This document shows, piece after piece, positions 45,314 through 57,300 of a stretch of DNA of 64,000 nucleotides. Numbering within the stretch: position 1 is the first letter of the stretch; every line of letters begins with the position of its first letter. The notes beneath the pieces are model-generated. The model saw only the letters and a program-made list of their open reading frames with translations, was not told the origin of the DNA and did no database searches. This DNA comes from Chara braunii (taxonomy: Eukaryota; Streptophyta; Charophyceae; Charales; Characeae). The stretch spans positions 101,439 through 165,438 of the forward strand of contig BFEA01000775.1 of NCBI GenBank assembly GCA_003427395.1. The letters run 5' to 3'. The translations under genes and the position numbers were made by a program.

Positions 45314-46803
45314 GATTTGCCCTTGCCTTTTGACTGGCAGGCCACTGTCTCATGGAGATCGATGTTGCAACATAGGCAATAGTGAAATCTCGTGCGTGCT
45401 TTGAATGATTGCTCGGAGAGACCGTATTGGGACCATGGGGCTGGAGTTGCTGCGCCGGACCCAGGGCTAGATGCGGTGTTTGTCTTCGCCTTGCCGCGTC
45501 CTCGGCTTTTGCCGGGGCGGCCACCTTCCCGGGCGGCTGCGAGTCTGTCCCCTTCATCGGCAGACACGACCTTGCTAGTTTGGTCAAACAGTGTTGTCGC
45601 CATGACCACGGCCACCTTCGGTCGATGCTGATCTCTGCTCGGGCCTGCCGTAGACGAACGCAATTTCTTAGCCTCCTTGTTCGTGATAATAATCTGTGCG
45701 GCCTGGTCAAAGAGTTCCGCCGTTGTCGTCAGGGTGTCCTCGACGTGAGTCAAGGCATTGCTCATTGTCGGACACGACCTTGAGATAAAATAGTGGCGGA
45801 TGGCTTTGAAGCTCATTTGGATGTCTAGGACGGATGTCAAGCGTTGGTATTCGGCAATCCAATCGACACTCGGCAACGTGCCTTGCTCGAAGACCATTAG
45901 CTTGTCCATTGCGTTGATCTCCGGCGGCTCTACTTGGAACCGTTTATGCCACGCCACCTTTAAATCATCTCAACTGATCTTGGTATGCAAGTCGGCAGCT
46001 ACCACTCCGTACTTGGACAAGAGATTGTCCAACCGTGCTTGGCACGCACCCCCCGACCGGGAGTATAAGTATGCGTGGTGCTTGTGTTCTTTGACGTAGT
46101 GTAGCTGCAGCGTGAGCTCGAACTTGCGGAACCATGGAATCGGATCTGTCTTCGTCGAGTCGCAGAAGATCTCCCGCCCGTCGAACTTTGGAGTTGTCTC
46201 GCGCGGTTCCGAGCTCGAGTGGTTGGCGGCAGTACAAATCCGCTGCTCCAACTGTTGCGTTGTGGTTTCCTGTAACTGCACGCCGTCCTTGAGGGAGCAG
46301 ACATCAATCTCCAATGCTTCGAGGCGATTGGAGGTGTTGGAAGAGCTGGCATCGGGGGCGGCGACAGGTCGCTGCTCCAGCTGCCGGAGGCAGCTGTGGA
46401 CTTGAGTCAGCGCGTCGTCGAGGTTGTGGATGTCCTCCGGCTGTGTAATGCATGTTGCCAGGATGTCCGTGAGATGGGAGAGGAGTAGAGCGATCTTGTT
46501 TTCGCTATCTTCCATCTTGCCATTCTCGNCCTCGGCCCGCCAATCCGCTGCCATTGTGAGCAAAACTTGCTCTCCGCTAAATATCATCTTACGACGTTGA
46601 ACTCGTTCTTCATCGGCAGCCTTTGCTGTTGCCTTGTCGTGCTGGCGCTGCTGTTCAATTGCCAGCAGACGTGCCTTCTCGGCGTCCTCTGCCGTCTTCT
46701 TCGCTGCGGTTGCTACGTCATCCGCCCGTCTCTTGGTTTGGGTACTCCAGGCCAGCATCCGGGCCTGATAGGCCTCGTCTGTTTCCCCGGACTTCTGGTC
46801 CAT
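45304..46803 (-). pseudogene. gag: Element 4 gag
   Basis: The likely start is the ATG at 46803-46801 (MDQKSGETDEAYQARMLAW). An Ala/Lys/Glu-rich coiled-coil segment follows (KKTAEDAEKARLLAIEQQRQ), with an N at 46529 giving one unknown residue. Next are FDGREIFCDSTKTDPIPWFRKFELTLQLHYV and LYSRSGGACQARLDNLLSKYGVVAADL. TGA at about 45970 stands where WDDLKVAWHKRFQVEPPE would need Trp. The frame continues to a basic nucleocapsid with a CX2CX4HX4C knuckle, CLCCNIDLHETVAC. It ends GKSGN-TGA at 45304. Confidence 0.82.
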
Positions 46804-47290
46804 GACGGCTGTTTGTGAACGCAAAAACATAGACCAGGCCGGGGGCCTGCTGACGTGTCCTGCTGACGTGGTCCGCAGACGTGGTCCGCTAACATGGCCT
46901 GCTGACATGGCAACTCACCAATGTCGCTGCAGGGGGTACCCGGAGACAGATAGAGAAGGTAAGACCAGAGGTGGCAACAACATAGGTGGGGAGGGGTGGG
47001 TAGGATAATCGCCCAGATAACGCCCAGATAAGGAGCCACTAATCAAAAAGAAAAGTTTGAATTTTGCAAAAAACAAATTCGAGAAAAATAAAAAATCCCG
47101 AGTTTTGCAAGTTTAGTACTCTCTCTCTCTCTCTCTCTCTCTCGTAGTCTGCTGATGCAGTGAAGTCATATAGCGAGAGGGTGAGAAGGAGATGGTGGAC
47201 CGAGAAGAGGGGTGAGAAGGAGATGGTGGACTGAGAAGGAGATGGTGGACTGAGAAGAGGAAGAAAAGGAACTCTCTCTCTCTCTAGTAC
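46804..47290 (-). other. Element 4 leader or LTR end, boundary unresolved
   Basis: This lies between gag and the LTR body. It contains a CT/GA microsatellite (47119-47143) and a duplicated GAGAAGGAGATGGTGGAC motif (47185-47250). No confident PBS was found, so the LTR/leader border is not placed. Confidence 0.45.
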
Positions 47291-47864
47291 TACTCTAGCT
47301 ATGGCACCCAACACTGAAGACTACAACTAACGCTACGAGCGCCCAACGCTGAAGACTACTGTTAACGCTACAACTACTCCTGCAGCGCTCCTCCAGAGTG
47401 TTGCTGCCGAATCCTGAAGACTACTGACTGCCTCCTGCCTGCCCGTGAAGTGCATGGGAAGTCCCTATGTACTACCTCGGCCTGCCTCCTGGCTGCCTCC
47501 GACTACCTGCAGTTGCAGGGGGGGCAGTTCAGGAGGCTGCTCTTGCCAATGCCAAACTAAGCCAGGGCCTGGCGCTGCAGTTGTCGTGGGAACGAGCCAA
47601 AAATAGCCTGTTCCTAAGACCCTGGTTTGGTGTCTGAGTTTCAGGGCAGGCCGGTCTGATGAAAGACCGAAAATGGCCCTTCGTTTCAGGCTAAAAAGGC
47701 TACTGCCATTTTTAGTCTGAAACGACACAGGGTCTGTAGGCCCCTGTTTTTCTAGCTTTCGAGTTGAGCAGACACGGGACCTGTAGGCCCTGGTTTTTCG
47801 GCTTTCAGCCTGAGGGACGCAGGGCCTGAAAAATGGCCCTCGTGTGCAGGTGCAGCATGTAACA
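47291..47864 (-). repeat. Element 4 single LTR (inner end approximate)
   Basis: On the minus strand it starts TGTTACATGCTGCACC directly after the PPT. It is flanked by the chromodomain tail on one side and the gag leader on the other. There is only one copy in the window. The left limit is a guess, because no second LTR is available and the PBS is unclear. It holds two related stretches around GGGCCTACAGG. Confidence 0.6.
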
Positions 47865-47877
47865 CCCTCCCCTCCTC
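47865..47877 (-). promoter_or_regulatory. Element 4 polypurine tract
   Basis: The minus-strand sequence GAGGAGGGGAGGG ends at the TG of the LTR. Confidence 0.82.
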
Positions 47878-47883
47878 ATGAAG

Positions 47884-48113
47884 TCAAGTCGGGGCGAGGG
47901 CGAAGCTGACGATCTGAAGGTGGAACCTAGACGCGGGTGTGGCGTGGAGCCGAAGAGACCGGCTTGCCTTGCATCTTGTGTTCGTGGCATGCGAGAACGT
48001 CATGAGTTGTTGCTTGAAGTTTTCCGCACGGGTCAACCAACGGTCAGCTGGGTGTGTGCAATATGCAAAACGGACCAAGTACTCGGTTGGCCTGTTGTCG
48101 TAGCGTCGCTGGG
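47884..48113 (-). pseudogene. pol: Element 4 chromodomain-like tail, detached from pol
   Basis: Minus-strand text LESQRRYDNRPTEYLVRF then CTHPADRWLTRAENF matches the CHROMO-like tail pattern of elements 1 and 2. It ends at a stop (47886-47884) a few bases before the PPT. It begins at the right edge of the inserted block, 6.5 kb from the pol end to which it belongs. This is the key evidence for circular permutation. Confidence 0.75.
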
Positions 48114-51100
48114 ATTCAAGCTAACGATCAATCGGGCTCCTACCAGAACCAAGCGGAGAAGGAAGGAGATAGACTACAAAAGGACGGGGTGGTAAGCGGC
48201 AACGGAGAAGGAGGAGAGAAAAAAACAGGACGTGCTTCGCGCGAGGGTACATTCGATGTTGAAAATGGCGAAGAGTTTGCGGAGCTCGGTTGGAAGTAGA
48301 TAACTCGGCCGTTCCTTAGTCAAATCGATCGAACGAAAGGGTAGAACTAGGATTTTTGACCCGGGCGAAGTGGTTGGTGAGGTCAGAGTTTTAGTTAGTG
48401 AAGTCTATTTAGAGTTAGTAAGGAAAAGAGCCGCGCGGAGATGAGTGAACAAGCGGGTATGGAAGGGAGGAAAAGAGAGTAGCTCGCACGATTCTCAACG
48501 AAATCGGGTGAGCCAAGACTCGATTTTGGGGTTCTGGAACCTTGCGAAACGATTGATGGAGTCAGAATTGGGGGTAGGTGGCATGGCGTTTAGAGGCTGC
48601 GCGGTGCGTAAGCGGGGATGAGAGGGAAGGATACACACCTAGGCTTTCTTCTCGGAGATGATCCATTCTGGTTTGACGGGGCGATCGTCGTTGTTGCTGC
48701 CTTGATTGCTGCCCATGGCATACTGCGTTGTCGCCCCTGGTTTGAAAGGAGCAACGCTCGAGGGAAGATACATTGCGATTGAGTGCGGCAAGATCGAGGC
48801 AGCGCTCGGCGAAATCGGTGTGAGAAACTTGTTTCGAAAGGAAAGGTTCAGACGACCGTGTTTGCCTACCTGTGGGACCGTAGCCATCGCCCTTGTGAGC
48901 GAACTCGGTGTGTGCTCGGATCGATTTGTGATCCCGAAAAGAGGTACATGAGAAGGGGAATACTTACCTGTTATATGTATTTCCGGATCCGAGTCGAGAA
49001 GTCGTTCTTCTCGAGTACGGGAACAGCGGCGGGAAAGTTGATGTCGAGCGTATCTGTTGATATATTGGCGGAAAATTTCATTCCCAATCTGCCCGTTTTA
49101 CCGGTAGAAGGGGCGTAGTTCAATCTCTTTCGTTTCATGGCGACTCGTCGCGCCTGCATCTACACTTAGGAAGTACTCGAGACTGTGTTTGCAGATCCTA
49201 CAAGGGGGGGGACGTGTACCAGGTTGTAGCATGAGTCAGGTGCTTCGAGAGAGAGGGACGGGCAAGAGCAGTTGCAGCCAGGTGAGGAGCAACAAGAGCA
49301 CCGGTAGGTGCAGCACGCAAGAGAAGGAACGCCTGCTTGGCTGAGGCCGTGTGCACAACCCTACACCATGATACCTTGCGCCAAACTATACTTTAATGAA
49401 GCTTTGTCTTCAGAATCTGAGCGTGTGGGTGAATGCTCGCGGTTAGGCATATGCCCTCGAAGTTCAGTTCGTGCTTCTGGGACTCAACTTGTGGACTTCG
49501 AGTAATAGTCCGACTGTGCAAGTGTTGTTTGTGATTGCTAATAGGAGTGAAAGCATGTAGCTTTGTCGTCACCCACAACTAATTGAGTCGAATGTTGCTG
49601 CTGATGAACTTCGTAGTTGTTTGATGTTAACCAACACAGCTATTGTATATTCGCCATGCTTCCGTTGTATCTCAACCGTATGAACTGAGCTTTGTTGCGC
49701 TGTGCACTACAACCATTGATGTGGTTATCACGTGGACTTTTGCCAGGTGTGGCACTTTGATACTTGTGTTTGGTACTGCGTATTGGTACACTGCACTGTT
49801 GCTGCACACGTGTGGCACGCACGCAGTATTCAAGCTAAGACTGGCTACGGCCTCCTCGCGCTTCGTGTAAAGCACAAGGGAAACGATTGGGCTGTGAACA
49901 GGTAGTCTTAATTTCGGACCAGGTCAACAGTTAGCAGTTTGGCGTTGGATTGACCAAGCTGTTGTGCTTTTTGGCCATCATTGTGGGGCCCTCAGGCGAT
50001 TAATGGCATGAAGGCCCTCTCTTGCAAGTCGAGTATGTCCCTCTCCTGTATCTCAAGAGTCTAAAACTCCTCCTTCTGCCCTTCTTACTCTAAGTCTAGT
50101 CCTATTCTGAGAGGAAGGCGGCAGGCGGGATTGCAACCCGTAGGACCGCAGCAAGACTTTGTGGGGAGTCAGCCCACCGATTGCGGGAGCTCTGCCGGAA
50201 CTCGGGAGGAATTATGGAGGCAGGGAACTGAGAGGTAATCATTTGCTTTCCTTTTATAAACCCATTTATAACCCATATTCATACTTCTTGCTATGTTTGA
50301 CTGAGTGTATTGTATGCATCACTACTTTGACTTTCAGGACATGATTCATACTTAAGTAAAAGAATGCATGTCTCATGTCAGTTTCAATTTTATTGTCTGA
50401 CTGAAAGCAGATTGTGGGATTCGATCTGGGGGAAGGATGGGAGGAAGGCAGTATTGCTTGTGTCTGACTGGGTCAATCAAAGGCTGGGCAAGTCTTAATA
50501 AGTTTGAGGGGGCCCAGTGCTATGTTTATTTTTGAGTTGCTTGGAGAACCAGACATGTTTCATAAGTTTGGGTGGTCTTGGTCCAATGCCATGCAGATGC
50601 TGGAACCTAAGGGTTATAACTTGGTTATATTTTACTACTACTTTATCTATGAATAGGCTAGCCAGACATTGTCCCATAAGTTTGGGTGGTCTGACTATAG
50701 CTTATCACAAACTGAAGAGAGTATCAACTAAGAGTAAACTTGCGGTAAGAAGGGGCAGGCTGAACCTCGCGCTAAGATGATCGGTTTAGTCATATGCTAC
50801 CTTAAAAGATTAACTGCAGATAATTATATATAACTTGGATACTTAAACAATTCAGGGCGACTAGGCTGGTTAACCTAGTCATGCGCCCAAGGAAGAGAGA
50901 AGTTGTAGTGCCTTGTGTTTGTGTATATTTAAATGGTTGAGCTAGACATGTTCCATAAGTTTAGGTGGTCTAGCTTTATGCCTTATGTAAGCTGGGTATA
51001 AAGGGATAAATCATTGAAAGGCTACGAACTATTGTTTGACAAGATTAACTTTGGGCTGGTGAGAGTACTTACCTTTGTGGTTTGGCCTTTGATGTAATTG

Positions 51101-51146
51101 AGTGAGACTACTACTTAATCTGAGTTTCAGTTTGATAGGTAGTTGA

Positions 51147-51274
51147 TTTAGAAGCTCGCCATGTGCTAGAGCCATAGGAGTTAGTTTCAATTCCTACATT
51201 TTCTAAGCTATTTAGAAGCTCGCCATGTGCTAGAGCCATAGGAGTTAGTTTCAATTCCTACATTTTCTAAGCTA
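51147..51274 (+). repeat. Tandem 64-bp duplication in LTR copy 2
   Basis: TTTAGAAGCTCGCCATGTGC starts at 51147 and 51211. It lies in the same LTR segment that is expanded as 147-bp units in copy 1. Confidence 0.9.
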
Positions 51275-51381
51275 AGTTTATTTTACCTAGGTCAATTGCC
51301 ACATCTTCTGGGATCATTTCTTATTCTTGGCTTCGTATAAATCTTGGTAAGCTACTTTCTCTACGGGAGCGCTGCCGAAAT

Positions 51382-51650
51382 AGATTCCACGAATGTACGT
51401 ATTGAATTGATTGTAATTGTATATATAATTACTTTCTTAAATAGAATAAGAGAAAGTCCTATCCATCACGAGAGCGGCGGCGTGCTCTACCACGCTCTTC
51501 CCTTCCGCCGGTGAGCTAAAATAATGTTATATTTTAATTATTCCTGGATTTTGTATTATCAGTCATGTGGTTTCTACTTTTTCCAGAAAGCCTGTGTTTG
51601 GCTATTTGGGCATGGTTTATGGTGTGGTGCGCCGTGTAAGGCGTATTTCG
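51382..51650. mobile_element. 269-bp insertion in LTR copy 2, type unknown
   Basis: This is absent at the equivalent site in copy 1 (near 26132, GAAATTTCTACAAAACC). The insert starts AGATTCCACGAATG and ends GGCGTATTTCG. The host lost about 5 bp. No clear terminal repeats or target duplication are seen. It contains a GC-rich hairpin GCGTG/CACGC near 51478-51505. Confidence 0.6.
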
Positions 51651-51982
51651 TCAAAACCAATAAGCTAGTCATATTTTGAGTTTTTAAAGTTCAGCTTGTC
51701 TGAATTTTATGTATGGCTTAGTAAAAATCTGGAAAGTCTCCTTTTCTAAAGGGAGTGCTGCCCAAATTTTTGCTAAATCAGAGAGTTGGACAGAATTGAA
51801 CTTTGGGAATTCAAAGTTATTTCTAGACTTAAACTTAACTTTGTATAAATTATGGAAAGTTACTTTCTCTACGGGAAACGCTGCTGAAATTTCTACAGAA
51901 CTAAGGAGTTAGTGAAAATTTTGTCTTGGCTGAACTCAAGTTTTACTTTGAGTTCTTATCTGGCTCAATATAAATCTGGGAA

Positions 51983-53102
51983 CTACGTAGCACCGTGTTC
52001 GCGTTCGGAGGCGAATGCGAACATGTTCGCATGAATGCGAACATGTTCGCATGAATGCGAACAAGTGCCCAGAACCCTTGGAACGTGAAATAAAAAATAT
52101 TAAAAAAAAAAAAAAAAGTTCTCAGAAAAATCTGAAAATAATATATGTTATGTAAAATAACAATATCAGCAACTTTTGCCTTGAAGTCATGTTCAAATTC
52201 GTAGCCAATCGTGAGTTAAAGGGTTACCAGCCCGTACGTACGGAGGTCCCCGAGCTGTACGTACGGGCGTTCGAGGTCCCGTACAGGGTTCGGACCCGAC
52301 GGAGTTCGGCCCCCGCCAAAAATTATTTCGGGGCCTAAAAATACTTTTTTTTTCTGATTTTTTTTTTGTGATTTCTCTATGACTTGAGGTACACGCCTAT
52401 AAATTTTCAAGTCATTTGGCTCAGCCAAATAAGAATTAAAAATCGCCAAAGATGGCGGTGTCAAAACGTGCTTGTCCACGTTTTTTTTCACTTTTTACTT
52501 TTTGTTTTCACTTTAGTTCGGGGTCTAAACAATTTTATTATTTTTTGAAACTTTTTTAGTGTGTTTTGCATTATGTGAAGTACATATATGTAAATTTTTA
52601 GGGCATATAGCTATTCCCCCCCCAAAAAAAAAATCGCCAAAGATGACGGTGTCGAAAGCGTGCTCGCGAAATCACTAAATTTAATTCTTTTTTTATTTTT
52701 TGTTATTTTTATTATTAGTATGTGTTTTTCGTATTTTGTTTTTATTTCAAATTTGGCAAGGAATTTGGATGTAATGCTCAGGCAAATCTTGTTTAGTTTA
52801 TTTTTCTTCATAACATATCTTTTTTTCAGATTTGTTTTATTTTATTTTATTTTATTTATTTATTTATTTTTTTGGGTCCTCGTTCGGTCCGAACGGCCGA
52901 ACACATCCCCAAGGGGTCCCATACGTTCGGGTGTTCGGCCCGTCCTGAAAGCCGGTTACCCTGTATACATATATATATATATATCTTTTTTACAGAAAAA
53001 AAATTATGTTCGCCGGAACATGTTCGCGAGGTGTTCGCGGGAACGCGCGAACACGTTCGGACGAACATGAAGGGGCGCGAACACGTTCGTCGTGCTACGC
53101 AG
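51983..53102. mobile_element. Non-autonomous TIR DNA transposon, 1120 bp, 8-bp TSD
   Basis: TCTGGGAA occurs on both sides (51975-51982 and 53103-53110), once at the matching site in LTR copy 1 (near 26754). Ends CTACGTAGCAC and GTGCTACGCAG are inverted with one mismatch. Subterminal regions are packed with CGAAC/GTTCG motifs, including 18-bp palindromes at 52015-52032 and 52035-52052. The interior is AT-rich with homopolymer runs and no transposase. The 8-bp duplication suits hAT-like elements, but the terminal bases do not clearly match the hAT consensus. Confidence 0.85.
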
Positions 53103-55098
53103 TCTGGGAAGTCTACTTTTCTAAAGGAGACGATGCCCAAAATTTTACTAATTCAGAGAGTTAAACAGAACTTGACTTTTCAGAGTTAGATATTGTTTTA
53201 GTTTTCATATTTGAGCTAATATAAATTCTGCAAAGACACTTTTCCTACGGGAAGCGTTGCCAAAATTTTCTTAGTTTAGAGGAGTTAGATTCTATTTTCG
53301 ACCAGTGGCGATATTTGCAATCCACCCTGTAAGGGGGAGGTTATGCCAAAGATCTGCCTTTTCTTAGGGCATTGGCTTAAGGGTAAAGTTAGTTTTACTT
53401 AGCAGACAGTATTGGGTGAGGATGTGCTATGGAGGTTTAATCCCCATACACTGATGATTTAGCTTGGGCATTGACGTGTCTTATGGTACAGGTCCTTTCG
53501 ATCGTTCTGATTCAAGATTTGGACTAGTTTCAGCTTGATCCTACAAGGATCATCTTCTGTTATCATTGATAACAGAACGGTTGCCGTTTCGTCGGTCTAC
53601 GACTCAACTCCAATCCATTCTCAATACCCAACCGAAAAGGCTTTAACCCTGGTGGTTTCTATTGTTTTGTTAAGGTTTTCAGCAAGACTTTTATTGAATG
53701 GCCATTTAACGAAGGTGTTGAGTATTTATTTTTGGAAGGTTGGACGAAGGTTGGGGCTTGAATGGGTAAAGCAAGGGGTATGAGTATAGAGAGTGGTTGA
53801 AGTTGACCCCGTGTAGTGCGTGGACTTTTGTTGACTCTTTGATGTAATTGCAGGTATGTTTTGTGGTTCAAGTTTGGATATGACTGTCTGCGATCACATA
53901 CCTATATATGGCTGAGAGGGGTCTCACTGTGATTGTGAGAAGTGATCGTCACATATGTCACAGCCCCTCGTTTGTTGTCCTCTTCTCTCTCTCTGCCTAC
54001 GGTTTACCGGGCAGTTCTGTTTGTGACGATATATATATATATATACCTATGTTTGAGTGTCTGCGTGGCATAAGGAGCCTACGCTTAAGGGTTTAATTGG
54101 GGTCGAAATTGAGAGAGGAAGGGAAACTCCCTCCTTTTACTGATGTTTGCTTCTTAAGAAATTCTTAGTCGGACGTTGGTCCTGGGCCTGGATTCGAGGT
54201 CCTTGTCCAGAACATCCCAGGTCCTAGATTCCCCGTGGAAGGGATTACCCCCCGCACAGAGCCTATTTGCCCTGCCGACCGAGACACTCAGCCTAAGGGC
54301 CGAAGGTGCCACGGGGGCCGAACGGCTGTTCCTTCGGCCGTGCAATATCGTGAAGGGCTTGACCTTCACGATACTTCGAGTTTGACACTTGAGTGCCATA
54401 AGCGGTACTCGGATCCACGAGGGACCGCTTGATTATGGGCACTACATAGTACGCGGTCATTGCGACTGCTTGCATATTCATGCATTGCTAGTCGATATGG
54501 GAAGGTCATGAGTCCGCGCGGGTTCTTATACTAAGTCTCGCATGCGTCGCCCATCCAATTCCCGCGTCGGAAGGTTATGAGGGATGGTTACAAAAAGGGA
54601 CTAGGAGTGTTGTTGTGTTGTTTGTTTGTGTCGTTTTGTATGTGGGAGTGTTGTGGTGCAACGCGTGGTAAGTGGGATGCGTCCTAGTCGACCGACGACA
54701 AGTCGAGCTTGGGACTTCAGCCCCCGTGTGCGTCGGTTTGCGTGCGGGTCCGATGGAGGCATGAGACCTCGCATACCCCCTATGCTACAGCGAACGAGAA
54801 ACGCCCTCGACTGGTCCACCTTTGCGACTGCAACTGATTAGATTTCGTACTGTGGACTGGTAGCTCGGCGAGGATTCGCCCACCGAAGGGAGGTGACAAC
54901 TTCCGTAAGGTGGAATTAAGTCGTGCCTCGCGTAGGCCCTATCCTGTCGTAGGGGCTCGTGAGAGGTATGGTTGGCGCACTCGGCCGGAGCGGCTTGTGA
55001 AAGCTCCATATGTATTCGCAACGAGGATCAGACCAACTCCTGTGTGACGCGACCGGGAGGGTCCCGCCTTGCGTGGTGCGGGACTGATGCGCTCGACA

Positions 55099-56599
55099 AC
55101 AGGGCCAGTTTAACCATTCGAAATCAAGGGAAAACAGGGAAGATTAAGGAAGCGTTGTGATCAAATCCTTCTACTCCACTGTACAAGATTGATTGAGCCT
55201 ATTCGTGAGAAGTGACGGTGAAGAGGAAGAGAAAAGTCTTATTAGTGACACTCAATTCTTAACAAGGGAGGAACTAGGAAAACGGAAGAACACTGAGGCA
55301 GACTACGTTGTATCGTTTAAGAATCAAAGGGAAAGAGAGCACTAATAGAGTATTTGTTGCACTATCAAAACCAGAATGGCGAAGTGATTAGTACAACTGC
55401 ATCGCTTAAGATAGTCAAAGTCTTATCCTCATCCAATTGTTTGTACAGATCGATATCAATCCGGTAGTGTTCTCATCAGAAAACACCCAGAATTGCTTTA
55501 GTACCCATCTCAGCACATGAGTGCAATCCAATCATTCCTAGTCAGTGAGCCAGTCCTGGCTAGTCTCAACAAGATAGATCTCAAAGATGCCTTCCAGTAT
55601 CGGTATGTCAGTGCAACCGGTTTTAAGCAAAGGGATCTATCAATCTTTGTGGTTCACACTGAGTTTGCAGAAGGTACCATTTACGACTTGAGGATCTATT
55701 TGAAGAAAGGCAAGGAAACTCATGATCTCCTTGACTCAGCCTGGACCTCAGCAGCAATATACCTTTAGGAGAAGGAGAGAGAACTTGATGCGAGTGGTAC
55801 CAAACTGATCCACAACTTTGGACCCAAGCTTTATACCGACTATCCCAGGCCTCCAGTCCCTTTCCCTCTCATAAATGGTTCCTGTTGGGGGGCTACGAGG
55901 CTGTAACCGAACCATCCGAGTACCGACATCTCAGACGAGGGATCTTCTCTCAGCCGTACCTTCCTACGCTATGGGAGGAATTTTGTGCCATGGTTGACTT
56001 CCGTGTCATGGGTGTTGGATGGTAGTGTTCGAAACTTGCGGTTTTAGGTGGGTCTATATCCAGAGGCCACAATCTCAGGAGGTACATAGACATGGCTTGA
56101 GGCACAAGAGGCATACAACCTGATGAGAAATTGATGAGGAGACCCTACAGGGATGAGTGAGGACTCTTGACGACTGTTGGTCGTGTCTATTCACCCCAAC
56201 TTCGTGAGATTACTACGAGTTCTCACTTTTCCGTCATTCACCTTTGTAAGTCAGTCCTGCTTCCTTTGCATTGACTTTGTTTGATGATCGTGCTTTCTGA
56301 TGATCTTGTTACAGTTCTCAAAATTAGTAAATTGGCAAAATTGATATATGCATGGTACACCAGAATTTTATGATTATTATTTGCATGATCTTTGCTGTTC
56401 CAAATCAAAATAAAAGATTCCTAAGACCGGGGTTTGACGAAGACCGCAATTGAAGGGTCTCGATCGAAGCCGGACGCACACAACAGGAAGGGATTTGCTT
56501 TATTTAATTTATTTATTTATTGGGAGAGTCATTAAAATCCTGTGTGACAGCCTGTTGGCCTTCTGGTCGCCCGAAGTGGCCCGACTAGAAAAAGTGCGA
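55099..56599. other. Unassigned DNA between LTR copy 2 and element 5
   Basis: No gene is recognised. A frame at 55517-55768 (MSAIQSFLVSEPVLASLNKIDLKDAFQ) has no motif beyond a chance resemblance to an RT motif A (KIDLKDAFQ). Nothing downstream supports it. Confidence 0.45.
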
Positions 56600-57281
56600 C
56601 AGCGCCTGAGCTCACCGCCGTCGTGGAGAAACTCATACTCATGCCACGAGTCGGCTATGATCCACAAGTCTTGCTAACCATGTATCTGAGATGTCTTCCC
56701 ACAAACACCAAAAACTTGATGGTTAGCGAGGCAAGCATCGATTATCACACTCTTGACTCCTTCAGCAAGAAGGCCCTAGATTTAGAGGCCAAGCCAGGAG
56801 GAGCACAACAACCTGCCACAGACGGTAGGAAGAAGAAACCCCCATGAAAATGAAAGAAGAAGGGTAGTCGGTTGATGATGGTTGATTTCGATGGGAATCA
56901 AATCGAGATCTATGACCTCTATGATCTTGTGGAGGAAATAGAGATGGGTGGTGAGGAGAGTGCAGAGGGTGGCAACCTCGCTACCATAACCAAAGGAAAG
57001 GCAGCTGGTCGCGGCAAGGGCGGTCAACAAAAGAGTTAGGGGCAGACCCAAAACTCAAACAAAACTTCGGCTTGATGAGGGCGGGTCTGGATCAGGATGT
57101 GTGGAGGGACCGATATTCGCGTGGAGCTTGCATAAACTGTGGTGAGTATGGTCATCGACAGTGTTAGTGCAAGAACACCAAAGTCTCTCAAAAGATTCCG
57201 CCCAAAGGTGGTTTGGAGGAATTTTTCGCCCAGAGTGGTGCTTCTACAATCGCCAATCAGGGAAACACATCCGGTCTGTAG
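56600..57281 (+). pseudogene. gag: Element 5 gag fragment, same family as element 1
   Basis: This starts within the gag domain (VEKLILMPRVGYDPQVLLTMYLRCLP), aligned with element 1 near 4200-4280. FSKKALDLEAKPGGAQQPATDGRKKK and a basic linker follow, then a damaged knuckle (CINCGEYGH, with a stop just after). Several stops and a frame change precede the natural gag stop TAG 57279-57281. The 5' part of gag, leader and LTR are absent. Confidence 0.75.
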
Positions 57282-57300
57282 AAGTTATAGGTATATCTAC
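57260..57300 (+). promoter_or_regulatory. Decayed -1 frameshift signal, element 5
   Basis: In frame caG GGA AAC (57260-57266) lies the same four codons before the gag stop as in element 1. The hairpin is reduced to GTAGA/TCTAC at the equivalent register. Two of its pairs differ from element 1 in a compensating way (G.U to G-C and G-C to A-T). Confidence 0.6.

Larger units (their letters stand above)
41593..48113 (-). mobile_element. Element 4: circularly permuted Ty3/gypsy element with one internal LTR
   Basis: On the minus strand, right to left, the order is chromodomain tail, PPT, LTR, leader, gag, protease, RT, RNase H, integrase and the pol end up to PPSMDAL. The two outer ends adjoin one another in a normal element: MDAL at the left edge and LESQRRYD...EYLVRF at the right edge. 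This is the order expected if a one-LTR circle was opened inside the chromodomain coding region and pasted into the LTR host. Against copy 1 about 95-100 bp of host sequence is missing, no target duplication is present, and the right joint shares ATTCAAG. Confidence 0.75.
40507..55098 (+). mobile_element. Second copy of the giant LTR, solo-like, with three nested insertions
   Basis: Host LTR segments are 40507-41592, 48114-51381, 51651-51982 and 53111-55098. It starts TGTCGGTGCGAATA and ends GCTCGACA like copy 1. No PBS or internal region follows, and the flanks (TAAGT, ACAGG) do not match. It is either a solo LTR lacking a target duplication or one end of a lost element. Insertions: a gypsy block (41593-48113), 269 bp (51382-51650) and a TIR transposon (51983-53102). 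Confidence 0.75.

Noticed and set aside
52660-53070. 136-codon ORF inside the TIR transposon
   Set aside because: Phe/Ile/Leu runs come from T-rich tracts and there are no transposase motifs.
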